64,000 nucleotides of DNA from a virus (IMGVR_UViG_3300028384_000991:62001-126000); one strand, 5' to 3'. Counted from the first letter of the stretch, positions 24,634-33,057 are shown. A program made the numbers and translations. The notes: a model not told the origin generated them from the letters alone.

Positions 24634-25530
24634 TTAAGTTCCCCAGGCGTTTCCGAAGATGTCGACGTGTAGTCTGGGTGTATAGCGCCAACCTCGCTCC
24701 ATTGCCAATGTTGCGACTCCTCTGGTGTTGAGTTTGTATTCTTCCGATCTGCCACCCAAGGGCATAACGTATACAGGGCAATCAATCCCTTCTTTGCGGA
24801 ATGCATCAACTGCTTTAGATACTTCGTCCACATCATATTCATCAGCGACCACAAACTTGAAATACATATCACTATTAGGAATGTTGTAGTAACTACGAGC
24901 AATGTCAGGCTTGATAGCAGTATCCCAAGGCTCTCCGCTAACGGAAAGTTTTGGACTGCACGACCAAGTGACTTTGAATCTGTTTTGAGTTTCGAGATAT
25001 TCTCGGAAATCATCTCTGAGAGTTTGTGTTGTATTTGTTTCAAACGTAACATTTTTTAGATCCTCCATACGAGGGTGTTCGAATAGTTCGGCGTAAAATC
25101 TTTGCCACCCCAACAAAGGTTCACCACCTGTTAAAATAAAATGAACATCCTGTCCATTATCCATTGTCCACTTACCTTGCGGAGTAAGACTTAAAATATG
25201 CTCAACAACTTCATCAACTGTTCTATCGTTCATATATTTTTTAAATTCAGGATAGATACTTGCATAAGTATCACAGCCTGTATGTACAATAGGCAATTCT
25301 TCAAATGTTTTAATTTTGTCAGTAACACCGTCATCAAGCAATGCTTTAACTTCACTGTTGTGTTTAACACCGTTAGCAAGTTTTTCATCACGCATAGGTT
25401 CACCTCTTGCTAAACCAAAGTTCATGCAACGGAAGTTACAACCAAATGTTCTTAAGAATACAGAAGGAACACCAACAAAGCGTCCTTCTCCTTGCACACT
25501 GTAAAATGCTTCACTATATCTTAGTTTCAT
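24634..25530 (-). CDS. queE: 7-carboxy-7-deazaguanine synthase (QueE) with cluster-motif insertion
   Basis: This 298-residue radical SAM enzyme makes 7-carboxy-7-deazaguanine from 6-carboxytetrahydropterin. The family signatures are SVQGEGRFVGVPSVFLRTFGC, LTGGEPLLGW, a CSPKLS segment and the C-terminal LHVDIFGNAWGT. The cluster cysteines are Cys31, Cys35 and, after a roughly 50-residue insertion, Cys86 in HTGCDTYAS. Normal QueE has CX3CX2C, so this is a CX3CX50C variant, also longer than bacterial QueE (about 220). It starts on an ATGA overlap with the small gene that follows FolE, so FolE and QueE are in one operon. Confidence 0.85.
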   Translation of the reverse strand: MKLRYSEAFYSVQGEGRFVGVPSVFLRTFGCNFRCMNFGLARGEPMRDEKLANGVKHNSEVKALLDDGVTDKIKTFEELPIVHTGCDTYASIYPEFKKYMNDRTVDEVVEHILSLTPQGKWTMDNGQDVHFILTGGEPLLGWQRFYAELFEHPRMEDLKNVTFETNTTQTLRDDFREYLETQNRFKVTWSCSPKLSVSGEPWDTAIKPDIARSYYNIPNSDMYFKFVVADEYDVDEVSKAVDAFRKEGIDCPVYVMPLGGRSEEYKLNTRGVATLAMERGWRYTPRLHVDIFGNAWGT

Positions 25531-25697
25531 TCTTTCACCTGTACCAATGGCTCATTGTAATATGAGTCGTGATAGTCGCCATCCTTTTGATATTGACGTA
25601 CAGACGTATCTTTTACAAGACGTCCGTCTTTGACAGTATAGGTAGTGTAAATCTCTTTGATTACACCTTCCTTAGATCTTTCCATATGCGATTTCAT
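25527..25697 (-). CDS. Small protein between FolE and QueE
   Basis: The start at 25697 is set by AAGGAAGG six bases upstream, giving 56 residues. The sequence is charged and tyrosine-rich (EIYTTYTVKDGRLVKDTSVRQY), probably a small beta-sheet protein. Its position in the folE-queE operon with close spacing suggests a linked role, but no family is recognised. Confidence 0.6.
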   Translation of the reverse strand: MKSHMERSKEGVIKEIYTTYTVKDGRLVKDTSVRQYQKDGDYHDSYYNEPLVQVKE

Positions 25698-25707
25698 TGG
25701 GCCTTCC

Positions 25708-26394
25708 TTAGTCACGTGCAAACTCCTGTTGTAATTTAATGTTATCCATAAATTCTTTTTTAGTACCTGGATCATTAGCAAACGCACCTTTAAGCACAGT
25801 TGTCTGTGTTAAACTACTCTTTGCCATAATACCTCTGTTCTCACAACAACCATGTGTTGCTTGAACATATACACCTACGTTTTCAGAACCTGTTGCTTTC
25901 ATAATCTCACGAGCAATGTCATTGTTTAGTTCTTCTTGCAGTGTACCACGTCTTGCACACCATTGTGCAATTCTTGTGTATTTCGATAAACCAATAAGTG
26001 TATCAGCGGCAATAATACCAATATATGCCACACCGCCTACTGGCTGATGATGATGTGAACAAACACTTTTAAGTTCGCTTCGTACAACAAGCATACCTTT
26101 GTAACCATCATCTATATGATTAGGAAATGCAGTTGCATTAGGCATAGGATTATACCTACCACTCATTAGTTCATTGTAATACATTTTTGCAAGACGTCTT
26201 GCAGTATCTTGTGAATTTGGATCGTTGTGACGATCAATAATTAACCTATCAAGAACAGATTCAAAAGCCTCTGTTGCTTCATCTATCAAAATATCTTTTT
26301 CACCTTTAAAAATATATTCTGATATATTATCGCCTGCCCAATAACGTTTGTTATTGTCTGTAATACGTTTTGTTACTTCTTCATATTTTTTCAA
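25708..26394 (-). CDS. folE: GTP cyclohydrolase I (FolE)
   Basis: This 228-residue enzyme performs the first step from GTP toward 7-deazaguanines. The zinc-site residues are Cys112 with His115/His116 in VCSHHHQPVGG and Cys183/Cys184 in HGCCENRG. GLSKYTRIAQWCARRGTLQEEL carries the substrate-binding core, and the length suits the family. The start codon is TTG at 26394 with GGAG upstream; no in-frame ATG lies nearby. A consensus early promoter and a small hairpin precede it. Confidence 0.9.
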   Translation of the reverse strand: MKKYEEVTKRITDNNKRYWAGDNISEYIFKGEKDILIDEATEAFESVLDRLIIDRHNDPNSQDTARRLAKMYYNELMSGRYNPMPNATAFPNHIDDGYKGMLVVRSELKSVCSHHHQPVGGVAYIGIIAADTLIGLSKYTRIAQWCARRGTLQEELNNDIAREIMKATGSENVGVYVQATHGCCENRGIMAKSSLTQTTVLKGAFANDPGTKKEFMDNIKLQQEFARD

Positions 26395-26410
26395 TTTACT
26401 TCTCCGAGTT

Positions 26411-26428
26411 ATAGACGTGGATGTCTAT
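26411..26428 (-). promoter_or_regulatory. Hairpin in the folE leader
   Basis: A 6-bp inverted repeat (ATAGAC with GTCTAT) around a 6-nt loop sits in the 38-nt leader, six bases upstream of the ribosome site. It is too small for a riboswitch but could bind a protein or influence initiation. Confidence 0.35.
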
Positions 26429-26438
26429 TATTGTTTAC

Positions 26439-26467
26439 ATTATATACTTTATTTAGGTTTTTGTCAA
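26439..26467 (-). promoter_or_regulatory. Sigma70-type early promoter for folE
   Basis: Minus strand TTGACA (26462-26467), a 17-nt spacer and TATAAT (26439-26444). The start is expected near 26432. Confidence 0.88.
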
Positions 26468-26480
26468 GTATATTATACAC

Positions 26481-26687
26481 TTAAAAATACTTTTTGAGCA
26501 TTTCGATTTGATCATCATATTCTGCTACAATGTTCAATTCTTTTTCAATTGCTTCAAGAATATCAGGATGTTCTCCAACACCTGCCGCATTATGGAAATA
26601 TACTTCAATATTTGCTTTGTGTTTTGCAATATGTCCTTCTGCGTGTTTGATCATTGCTTCTTTCATTAGTTCTCTATCGTAGGCCAT
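26481..26687 (-). CDS. Small conserved helical phage protein
   Basis: This 68-residue protein is mostly helical with regularly spaced His and Lys (MIKHAEGHIAKHKANIEVYF; ILEAIEKELNIVAEYDDQIEMLKKYF). The start is preceded by AAAGGAATAAC. It lies 2 bp after the SGNH-like gene and just before the folE promoter. The function is unknown. Confidence 0.6.
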   Translation of the reverse strand: MAYDRELMKEAMIKHAEGHIAKHKANIEVYFHNAAGVGEHPDILEAIEKELNIVAEYDDQIEMLKKYF

Positions 26688-26689
26688 TG

Positions 26690-27499
26690 TTATTCCTTTC
26701 CTATGTTTGGGACAAATTCATTTGCAATTAATTGGTGAGCCTCTACATTGTAGTGTTCGTCATCAATTGTGAATGAATCTGTATTGCTTTTACTTTCCAA
26801 AAACTCTCTAATGTTTTGGTTAGCAACTTTACCATATGAACAGTCACCAAGCATATTTAGATCTTTAGGTAACCATGTGTTCTCATTAATGGCAAAGATT
26901 TTTAATTCTGCATTGTTTTCTTTGCAGAGTGTATTCCAAAGATATACTTCTTTGAAAAAACTTCTTTGTGCTACAACAGTCATTAGTTCATACCATGCCT
27001 TCAGTCTTTGATATCCTTCTTGTTGTAGATTGGGGTCTTGAATGTCAAATGGTTCAAACGTAAAACCAATTGACGGATTAACTGCATAATCTCCTGCAAC
27101 TGTTATTCTTCCTGTATCAAAACTTTTATTTTCATCGTCCCACATATTGATATTGTAACAGTCTATACGTCCTTTAGTTTCTTCTAAGTTCATATGACGT
27201 TCAAGTGGAACTATGTTTTCGTAGTGGCAAGGATTTTGAAAACCAAATCTAAACCTATTCCAGTAAGTTTGTTGTATTACAACTTCATCTATGTCATTGT
27301 ATTTCTTAAATAGAAATGCAAGACGTTCACTGTAGTCATACCAACCTCTTCCAGGACAAGCAAAAATTACACCGTCTTTGTTTTGATTGTTTATATAAAA
27401 CTCTGCCCAGTTGTTATCATTCCAACGATCACGTTGACCTTGTTGCTGACTATAACTATAGCCTGCACTATGACTACAACCTATGACAGCAGTTCTCAT
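26690..27499 (-). CDS. SGNH/GDSL-like hydrolase family protein
   Basis: The start at 27499 uses an ATG overlapping the upstream stop (TAATG), giving 269 residues. The N-terminal block VIGCSHSAGYSYS places a Ser where GDSL/SGNH enzymes have their nucleophile, and the C-terminal TIDDEHYNVEAHQLIANEF supplies an Asp-x2-His dyad. The middle is rich in Trp/Tyr/Asn. It could be an esterase acting on glycan acetyl groups. A glycosyltransferase lies 3 kb upstream in the same direction, which fits glycan work (inference). Confidence 0.6.
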   Translation of the reverse strand: MRTAVIGCSHSAGYSYSQQQGQRDRWNDNNWAEFYINNQNKDGVIFACPGRGWYDYSERLAFLFKKYNDIDEVVIQQTYWNRFRFGFQNPCHYENIVPLERHMNLEETKGRIDCYNINMWDDENKSFDTGRITVAGDYAVNPSIGFTFEPFDIQDPNLQQEGYQRLKAWYELMTVVAQRSFFKEVYLWNTLCKENNAELKIFAINENTWLPKDLNMLGDCSYGKVANQNIREFLESKSNTDSFTIDDEHYNVEAHQLIANEFVPNIGKE

Positions 27500-27909
27500 T
27501 ATACGCAATCACCTTCAACAAATAAACTTGGTTGTCTTGGATCAGGAACAGTATACTTTTGCATATGTGGAATAACACCACGTACACCGCCCTTAGGATC
27601 TGCCATATCGCCTTTGCGTCTTGGAATTAAATGTACGTGTGGCCACATAACAGTTTGTCCGGCTTCTTTGCCAACATTCTGTCCTAAGTTGTAACTATCA
27701 CAGTAGCCTTTTTGTACCCAATCGTATCCCCAAGCATAAGCGGCCTTGTAACACTTTTCTAATTTCTCCCAAGTTTCTTCTTTAGGAACAAAAAGAATAT
27801 GTCCTTCTGTAACCGGAAAGCCATCTCTAAATACTGTAAAATCTTTTGTATCAACAAGCACGTCTTTCCAAGGTACTTCGCTAAATGAATTAATGTTTTG
27901 CTGGCTCAT
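27499..27909 (-). CDS. HIT-family nucleotide hydrolase/transferase-like protein
   Basis: The start at 27909 follows GAGGAAAC (136 residues). It has a GFPVTEGHILFVPKEE strand-helix and the histidine-triad-like WPHVHLIPRRKGD with its two histidines, preceded by NLGQNVGKEAGQTV, the usual HIT arrangement. HIT proteins cleave nucleoside phosphoramidates or dinucleotides, or transfer nucleotides. The third triad His is replaced by Ile-Pro, so activity is uncertain. It overlaps both neighbours (20 nt and 1 nt). Confidence 0.72.
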   Translation of the reverse strand: MSQQNINSFSEVPWKDVLVDTKDFTVFRDGFPVTEGHILFVPKEETWEKLEKCYKAAYAWGYDWVQKGYCDSYNLGQNVGKEAGQTVMWPHVHLIPRRKGDMADPKGGVRGVIPHMQKYTVPDPRQPSLFVEGDCV

Positions 27910-28609
27910 ATGTTTCCTCATAAAAATGACAACTATACCCTTTGCCGTTAGTATCGCCGCCTTGGTTATCAACTTCAATTTCTTTTTCACCGTATGTAAC
28001 TTTTTCAATTACACATTCACCGTTTGGTAATTCCATTTCGTGTACCACAAGTTTTTTAACATCAAACTGTTCGCCTTTAAGATGTAAAATACCATCAAAG
28101 AATGTTCCTTTTTCATGGCTGATCATTTGTGCATACCAACCTTTAGGTAGTACTGCATACTCGTCATTAATTGTAGAATCAATCTCATGCTCGTCATACA
28201 GTTCTTCATAATTTACATTTTCGCAAATAGTATTCAATATCTTAGAATTATATTCTGCACTGTCAACTTCTTCTATAGTAATATTTGCATTGCCAGTTAC
28301 AACTCCAAAAGTGTGCAGTTCTTCATTTGGTGATTCATACCATTGAGCGTGTTGTTCGTATTCCGAATCCCATAGGAAGTCTGCTTCTTGTGGAATGTCA
28401 TGTGTTTTGCGAAATTCTTCTGCATCTGCCATATATTCGTCTGCACTAATATCATCGTCCTTTGTTTCGTTCCACCATTCTGCACATTTCTCACTGATAG
28501 GACACCATGCCATTTCAGCACCATAACCCCAGGCAGTAATTCTAATAAATGTTTCTGGCTTGCGAATATTTTCTAACAGTTCAAGATTTTCTTCAGTAGT
28601 AAAAGACAT
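27890..28609 (-). CDS. Conserved phage protein, unknown function
   Basis: This is 239 residues from the ATG at 28609, which overlaps the stop of the PRTase gene (TAATG). It is acidic, with N-terminal RKPETFIRITAWGYGAEMAW and C-terminal KKLVVHEMELPNGECVIEKVTYGEKEIEV. The latter looks like a small beta domain. No catalytic motif is clear. Confidence 0.6.
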   Translation of the reverse strand: MSFTTEENLELLENIRKPETFIRITAWGYGAEMAWCPISEKCAEWWNETKDDDISADEYMADAEEFRKTHDIPQEADFLWDSEYEQHAQWYESPNEELHTFGVVTGNANITIEEVDSAEYNSKILNTICENVNYEELYDEHEIDSTINDEYAVLPKGWYAQMISHEKGTFFDGILHLKGEQFDVKKLVVHEMELPNGECVIEKVTYGEKEIEVDNQGGDTNGKGYSCHFYEETYEPAKH

Positions 28610-29136
28610 TAATAAACTCCTACGTTTTCCCAAGGATAAACAAGCCATACATCCTCTTCTGCTTTGTTTACTTCATCGCAAGAGTATGATACACCGTCAA
28701 ACTCACTGCTTAAATTTTCTGTTAATGTTGCAAAGCGAACATTGTCTCCCCAAACGTTTGCCCAGTGTTCATGATGAGGCAAACAACTTGATTGCCAATC
28801 TTCCATAATCCACTTAAACGTAGCACCTGTGTCATTAATGTCATCTACAATAAGAATATTCTTTTTGTTTTCACCACCATCGCTGTCAGGATTGCCAAAT
28901 GCATCTTCGCTCATCCAAGCATTAGTTTCTAAATGGCTTGCACTATCTCGTAGTGCAACCTTAAGTGCTTCGCAACGAATGCCAGTCATATTTGAAATAA
29001 TAGTAGCAGGAACATTGCCGCCGCGTGTAATACCTACAATATAATCAGGACGCCAGTTGTCTTTGTACATTTGATTTACAATACTGACGCACATATTTTC
29101 TACGTCTTGCCAACTATAGTAGTGTTTCTTAATCAT
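28609..29136 (-). CDS. Phosphoribosyltransferase-like protein
   Basis: This 175-residue type I PRTase fold carries the PRPP-binding loop ILIVDDINDTGATFKW, preceded by YIVGITRGGNVPA (the flexible-loop Gly-Gly strand). It could salvage a nucleobase or act as a regulatory relative. Phages often carry such genes to adjust purine pools or to make modified bases; an acceptor cannot be assigned. It overlaps the oxygenase gene upstream by 8 nt. Confidence 0.78.
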   Translation of the reverse strand: MIKKHYYSWQDVENMCVSIVNQMYKDNWRPDYIVGITRGGNVPATIISNMTGIRCEALKVALRDSASHLETNAWMSEDAFGNPDSDGGENKKNILIVDDINDTGATFKWIMEDWQSSCLPHHEHWANVWGDNVRFATLTENLSSEFDGVSYSCDEVNKAEEDVWLVYPWENVGVY

Positions 29137-29767
29137 GACCCCTCCTAATTTCTAATAAGTCTTGATTTCCTTTTTCTACAATAATACCAGTTCCGTTTCC
29201 GAAACCTGCATTAACAAATTTAAGTGCAGGAACAAATCTTGCACTTGATCTAAAACCAGTAGCACTGTGGTTGATACTGCTTTTAAAAAAACAAAAGCGT
29301 CCAGGAATAGGCGCAACACTAACTACAAGTGGATTAGTATTTCCTTGAACATCTTTAAGTTCATAACCTTCTAAGTCTTCAGTTGTAATAAAAAACTTAG
29401 TTTCTCCTTTTTCGTCAGGTTGCCATTTGCTATTACAGTAATATAAAAGTGTCCAATCACAATCATCTTTGTGATAGTATGCATCTTCTCCTGTAGCAAA
29501 AAAGTTTAAATTGCTTCTACGATATTCTAAACCTTCAAGGTCTTCTAATTTTTCTTGCACAACATTCCAAAGAGTTGACCATGTATGTGTATGTTCAAAT
29601 TCAAAACATTGTAAACCTGTAGGAGGTTGATCTGGGTTATCTCTGGTACCCCATTTAAAACTTAAATTTTGTATTTCGTTTTCAAGGATTTGTATAACTT
29701 TAGGACTGAAGACATTGTCATATGTTTTGATCAAACCACCAAAATAATTTGTGCGTTTAATCTCCAT
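29129..29767 (-). CDS. 2OG-Fe(II) oxygenase-like protein
   Basis: This is 212 residues from the ATG at 29767 (or 216 from 29779). It has EDAYYHKDDCDWTLLYYCNSKW with the His-x-Asp ligands, GETKFF, VVSVAPIPGRFCFFKSSINHSATGF with the distal His, and a following Arg. This resembles prolyl-hydroxylase-like phage oxygenases. It overlaps the cupin-like gene upstream by 11 nt and the PRTase gene downstream by 8 nt. Confidence 0.72.
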   Translation of the reverse strand: MEIKRTNYFGGLIKTYDNVFSPKVIQILENEIQNLSFKWGTRDNPDQPPTGLQCFEFEHTHTWSTLWNVVQEKLEDLEGLEYRRSNLNFFATGEDAYYHKDDCDWTLLYYCNSKWQPDEKGETKFFITTEDLEGYELKDVQGNTNPLVVSVAPIPGRFCFFKSSINHSATGFRSSARFVPALKFVNAGFGNGTGIIVEKGNQDLLEIRRGHD

Positions 29768-30269
29768 GCTTTGCTCCAATACCTAAATACTTCTCATTGT
29801 GTATCCACTTGTAACCGCGATCTTCAATTGTGTCACCACCATGCCAAGGAAGAAATCCCCATTCTTTTTGTTTACGACCCATGTAAAATAAACTTGTGCA
29901 AGGAATGTCGTTTCCGTCTTTGTCCTTGGCAAGTTCTAACCAATGCAGGTCATCTGCTTTTCTATAACGAAAATGTCCAGGACCTCTCCATACTCTTGTG
30001 CTACCAACAACTCCGCCTGTTGTAGAATTGCGTAATGGAATATGTTCCCAGTATCCACCCTTGAGAATAAGAGTAGCATAGTTCCAAGGATGATCATGTA
30101 ATGTAGGTTCATCTCCTACAAGGATTTTATGTAGTGTAATGTTGAAAGGAAATTTCTTTCTATCTTTTAGAAAAATATAATATCTAATAAGATACGGAAC
30201 CTTTCCATCTCTATCATAGATAGTTCTTTTACGTCCTAATAGTTCCATTAATTTAGAAAGGAATTTCAT
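29757..30269 (-). CDS. Cupin-like phage protein
   Basis: This is 170 residues from the third ATG of an ATG-ATG-ATG run. A cupin-type barrel is suggested by LHKILVGDEPTLHDHPWNYATLILKGGYWEH (His-x-His pair and Glu) and RVWRGPGHFRYRKADDLHWLEL. Cupins include isomerases, dioxygenases and binding proteins; the exact role is not visible. It overlaps both neighbours in the operon. Confidence 0.6.
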   Translation of the reverse strand: MKFLSKLMELLGRKRTIYDRDGKVPYLIRYYIFLKDRKKFPFNITLHKILVGDEPTLHDHPWNYATLILKGGYWEHIPLRNSTTGGVVGSTRVWRGPGHFRYRKADDLHWLELAKDKDGNDIPCTSLFYMGRKQKEWGFLPWHGGDTIEDRGYKWIHNEKYLGIGAKHGD

Positions 30270-30588
30270 CATCACCTCTATTTTTATAGTCGTCCTTGAC
30301 TAAGTTGTATACTTCAATAAACTTTTGGTATTGAATCTTTAATGCGGGATAAACTTTAACCATTTCTCCAATTTCATATTCAGTAGGCCATGCACCTAAA
30401 CTACTTGGCATATAATCGCCAGTAATTGTAAAACTTGGAGTTACGTGGGGGTGTGCATCATACTCATCATTGTTTAAAGAAACAGTATATGTTCCATCAG
30501 TTTCCCATGTATCATCTGTTGCTATAGTAATACCGTCTACCATACCTTGACTATCATACGAAACTTTGTAATTGTTATCATCACCCAT
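30253..30588 (-). CDS. Small conserved phage protein
   Basis: This 111-residue acidic, beta-rich protein (NDEYDAHPHVTPSFTITGDYMPS) has a helical C-terminus (YQKFIEVYNLVKDDYKNR). No family is recognised. It overlaps the glycosyltransferase gene by 8 nt. Confidence 0.55.
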   Translation of the reverse strand: MGDDNNYKVSYDSQGMVDGITIATDDTWETDGTYTVSLNNDEYDAHPHVTPSFTITGDYMPSSLGAWPTEYEIGEMVKVYPALKIQYQKFIEVYNLVKDDYKNRGDDEIPF

Positions 30589-31627
30589 TACTAATTGCCT
30601 TATATAATGCTTTACCTGAAAAGAACTCTGATTGTAATTTCTGTACTTGTTGTTGTACCGGAATAATATAATCTTTGTAATTTTCCATATAATTTGTAAT
30701 TTTAGCCATTAACTGACCCCTATTCAATTTATATGACTCAAAGTCTTTAGTCCATTCACTTGGATATTTGAATTCTTTTAGTGCCATTTCTGAATAACTT
30801 AATCTATCTGGAACCATAGGAATAGTACCTACAAGTGCGCCTTCGTACCAACTAATGCCGAGTGTTTCTTGTAGGTTAGCACTGAACACAAGTTTTGCAC
30901 GACCTAATAAATTATGATATTCATTTTTACTAAGTTCACGTTCTTGACACACAATAAATTCATATTGTGGTAATTGTTCTTTTAAATCTCTAAAAATTTC
31001 AACTTGCTTTTCTGGAGCAATACGATGCGGAAATAGTATTAAGTTTTCCTTAGGCATATTTTGATACATACTAAAACTATTTTTTAAGTACTCCATAGGC
31101 CAACCAACACGTTTAGTTTTACTTGGGTCCATCTTAAAACTTTTTGCAAACAAATCTATATGAAAGTCTGTAGCATAAAAGTTGTCATCAAACACTTCAT
31201 ACATACTTTGTTCTGCATGACGAACCCAAGGTTTATCACCTATAAGCCTGCCAAGGAAATCATGAGGATCATAACTACCAGCGTGCCAAAGGCCACCGAT
31301 TCTAATGTTACACCCCAGTAACTCAGCCATGTATTTAAGTTGGATAACAGTCGGGTTCCAAGCGTCCGTATATAGGAAATAATCTCCGTCATTTATTTCT
31401 CCTTTACAAAACATCTCTCCAATAGTTTCAAGTTGTTTTGATTTGTAAACATTTGTTCCACCGAAGTTAAGAAACGCCCCAGGTGTTGTAGCCTGAGGCG
31501 TCTCTCCTCCACTAATGACTTTGACGTCCATATTTGTAGCACGTTGAAGTTGCTTTGGAAGATGCTCTTTCCACTGCTTGGTGTAGCGTGTATCTACTGC
31601 TTCAATATCTACAATATAAACTGTCAT
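30581..31627 (-). CDS. Glycosyltransferase family 4-like protein
   Basis: This 348-residue protein has the two-domain look of a GT-B enzyme. The C-terminal half carries NLILFPHRIAPEKQVEIFRDL and LVFSANLQETLGISWYEGALVGTIPMVPDRLSY, which match the donor-binding region and E-x7-E-like motif of GT4 enzymes. The N-terminal half binds the acceptor and is divergent. It may glycosylate phage DNA, virion proteins or a host glycan; none is proven here. It overlaps by one base the small gene at 31627. Confidence 0.72.
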   Translation of the reverse strand: MTVYIVDIEAVDTRYTKQWKEHLPKQLQRATNMDVKVISGGETPQATTPGAFLNFGGTNVYKSKQLETIGEMFCKGEINDGDYFLYTDAWNPTVIQLKYMAELLGCNIRIGGLWHAGSYDPHDFLGRLIGDKPWVRHAEQSMYEVFDDNFYATDFHIDLFAKSFKMDPSKTKRVGWPMEYLKNSFSMYQNMPKENLILFPHRIAPEKQVEIFRDLKEQLPQYEFIVCQERELSKNEYHNLLGRAKLVFSANLQETLGISWYEGALVGTIPMVPDRLSYSEMALKEFKYPSEWTKDFESYKLNRGQLMAKITNYMENYKDYIIPVQQQVQKLQSEFFSGKALYKAISNG

Positions 31628-31854
31628 TAATGTCTCCTGTTGAACTTCTTTTTAAAGTTAGGACGTGGACGCTTGCCTTTCTTAAAATTGCAAAAGTTAC
31701 GCCACGCTTCACTTTTATTATTATACAAGTCGCGTTCGTCGAACTTGTATGCACGATGGTATCCTAACACCCAAGAACTCGCACAAAACTCTTTGAATGC
31801 TTCAAGATCGTTAAAGATCTTGTTATACGTTTCACGATCATACTTAATCGCCAT
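31627..31854 (-). CDS. Small basic phage protein
   Basis: The start at 31854 is preceded by GAGGAG, giving 75 residues, with a second ATG two codons out of frame. The N-terminus is helical (RETYNKIFNDLEAFKEF) and the C-terminus strongly basic (KKGKRPRPNFKKKFNRR), which suggests nucleic-acid binding. It is located between the QueD-like gene and the glycosyltransferase. Confidence 0.6.
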   Translation of the reverse strand: MAIKYDRETYNKIFNDLEAFKEFCASSWVLGYHRAYKFDERDLYNNKSEAWRNFCNFKKGKRPRPNFKKKFNRRH

Positions 31855-31867
31855 TTCATAATACTCC

Positions 31868-32311
31868 TCAGTATTTTGCGTACTCGATATGGGCACCATT
31901 CTCGCCATCTTCACTGATGTCGATATGTACTTCTCTGCCCGGGAATTTTTCAGCGATCTTTTCATAAAGATCATCTGACATCATTTCACATGATTTGTAA
32001 TCTAAATTTAATGTACCTTCGCTATACAGTTTCTCCATCCATCGTTTAAATTGAATAAACTCAATATCTCTGTCGTTGTGTGTAACAGTGATACCTACTT
32101 TGAAATGAAAAATGTGTCTGTGTGGATAACCTAAAAATGACACATCATCCCATTCACCTGTTGCTAACTTAGGATCATCTAAGGCCGCAGGATACTTATG
32201 GATACCTTCCTTGCGGAATGTTACCCAAATCATTCTCTTTGCTGTTCGCATGATCTTTTCGTGTGTTTCTTGTTTCATTGCTTCTTTCATCATTGTATCA
32301 GTTATACTCAT
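31868..32311 (-). CDS. QueD-like (6-pyruvoyl-tetrahydropterin synthase fold) protein, divergent
   Basis: This 147-residue protein is short for the fold but keeps a likely zinc triad: His38 in IHKYPAAL and His64/His66 in GYPHRHIFHFKV, matching the spaced His and His-x-His of QueD/PTPS. DIEFIQFKRW, a SCEMMSDD segment and the C-terminal IDISEDGENGAHIEY fit the substrate-binding Glu region. It would convert FolE product to 6-carboxytetrahydropterin. The call rests on this pattern and on neighbouring deazaguanine genes. Its first ATG abuts the promoter's -10 box, so promoter transcripts must initiate further in (ATGs at 32293/32290). Confidence 0.55.
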   Translation of the reverse strand: MSITDTMMKEAMKQETHEKIMRTAKRMIWVTFRKEGIHKYPAALDDPKLATGEWDDVSFLGYPHRHIFHFKVGITVTHNDRDIEFIQFKRWMEKLYSEGTLNLDYKSCEMMSDDLYEKIAEKFPGREVHIDISEDGENGAHIEYAKY

Positions 32312-32340
32312 ACTATACTACCTTTCGTCCTGTTTGTCAA
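32312..32340 (-). promoter_or_regulatory. Sigma70-type early promoter before the QueD-like gene
   Basis: Minus strand TTGACA (32335-32340), a 17-nt spacer and TATAGT (32312-32317). It lies inside the 3' end of the upstream gene. The +1 near 32305 would remove the first ATG. Confidence 0.78.
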
Positions 32341-32866
32341 CCGGATTATCGTTTTCGTATTTGGACCAATCTGTAAACTTTGAACGATCCTGAAGTTCAT
32401 GGACCTGATGAATCCATACACCTAAATTGGTTGCTTTAAAGTCTTTGTCGTCAATCTTAATACAAGCATTATAATTAAGTTGATCAATATAAGGAAGTTT
32501 TACACTGATTTGACTAATGAAACGTGTCTTTTCGTTATATCCAGATTCAAGTACCCATTCGTGATACTTTACGTCATAGTCAAGTGTGACATGATATCCT
32601 TCTTCAAGCAAACCATAAATTAGTGTATCCCATGCTTTGTTTGTTTCATCATCACCGTGTGGTAATTTAACTTCGAAACTTTGATTAGCACCTAAGTAAA
32701 TATGATCTACATGAGTTTCTTTTGCTTTAGCAAGTACTTCATCCAACGGACGACAACCTACTATAAACAGTGTATCCATATCGTATGCTGGTGTTTTCTC
32801 TACTTCATAACCAGTAAAGTAAACAACATCATCTTTTACAACGCCTTCTGAATAATCACGTTTCAC
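32318..32866 (-). CDS. Conserved phage protein, unknown function
   Basis: This 182-residue protein contains VYFTGYEVEKTPAYDMDTLFIVGCRPLDEVLAKA and a later strand region LNYNACIKIDDKDFKATNLGVW. It resembles conserved marine T4-like phage proteins and has no assigned function I can name. It overlaps the small DUF465-like gene by 4 nt and is followed at once by the QueD-like gene, so it may belong to the modification operon. Confidence 0.62.
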   Translation of the reverse strand: MKRDYSEGVVKDDVVYFTGYEVEKTPAYDMDTLFIVGCRPLDEVLAKAKETHVDHIYLGANQSFEVKLPHGDDETNKAWDTLIYGLLEEGYHVTLDYDVKYHEWVLESGYNEKTRFISQISVKLPYIDQLNYNACIKIDDKDFKATNLGVWIHQVHELQDRSKFTDWSKYENDNPVDKQDER

Positions 32867-33057
32867 TTTTGAAATTCCTTCATTAAGTTTTCAATTTGAT
32901 CTTTAATTGCCAGTTTAGTTTTTTTTAACTTTAGTAAAAGACTTTTGTGTACAAAAGATCTATCATAGTTTCTTTCGTCCTCAAGTTCTTTTACTTTTGC
33001 ATCATACCATGCATGATGTTCTTTTAGTTTTTCGATTTTCTTACTTGCTTTTGCCAT
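32863..33057 (-). CDS. Small DUF465/YdcH-like coiled-coil protein
   Basis: The start at 33057 follows AGGAGTTATAAA (64 residues). The sequence is an almost continuous helix of Lys/Glu heptads (HHAWYDAKVKELEDERNY; LLKLKKTKLAIKDQIENL), matching DUF465. It may dimerise and is probably regulatory or structural; the role is unknown. It lies immediately after DpdA. Confidence 0.62.
   Translation of the reverse strand: MAKASKKIEKLKEHHAWYDAKVKELEDERNYDRSFVHKSLLLKLKKTKLAIKDQIENLMKEFQK

Noticed and set aside
24588-25052. Long open frame (154 codons) on the minus strand over the QueE gene
   Set aside because: It lies wholly in another frame over queE, whose motifs are unmistakable; the composition is hydrophobic and arbitrary, and no ribosome site was seen.
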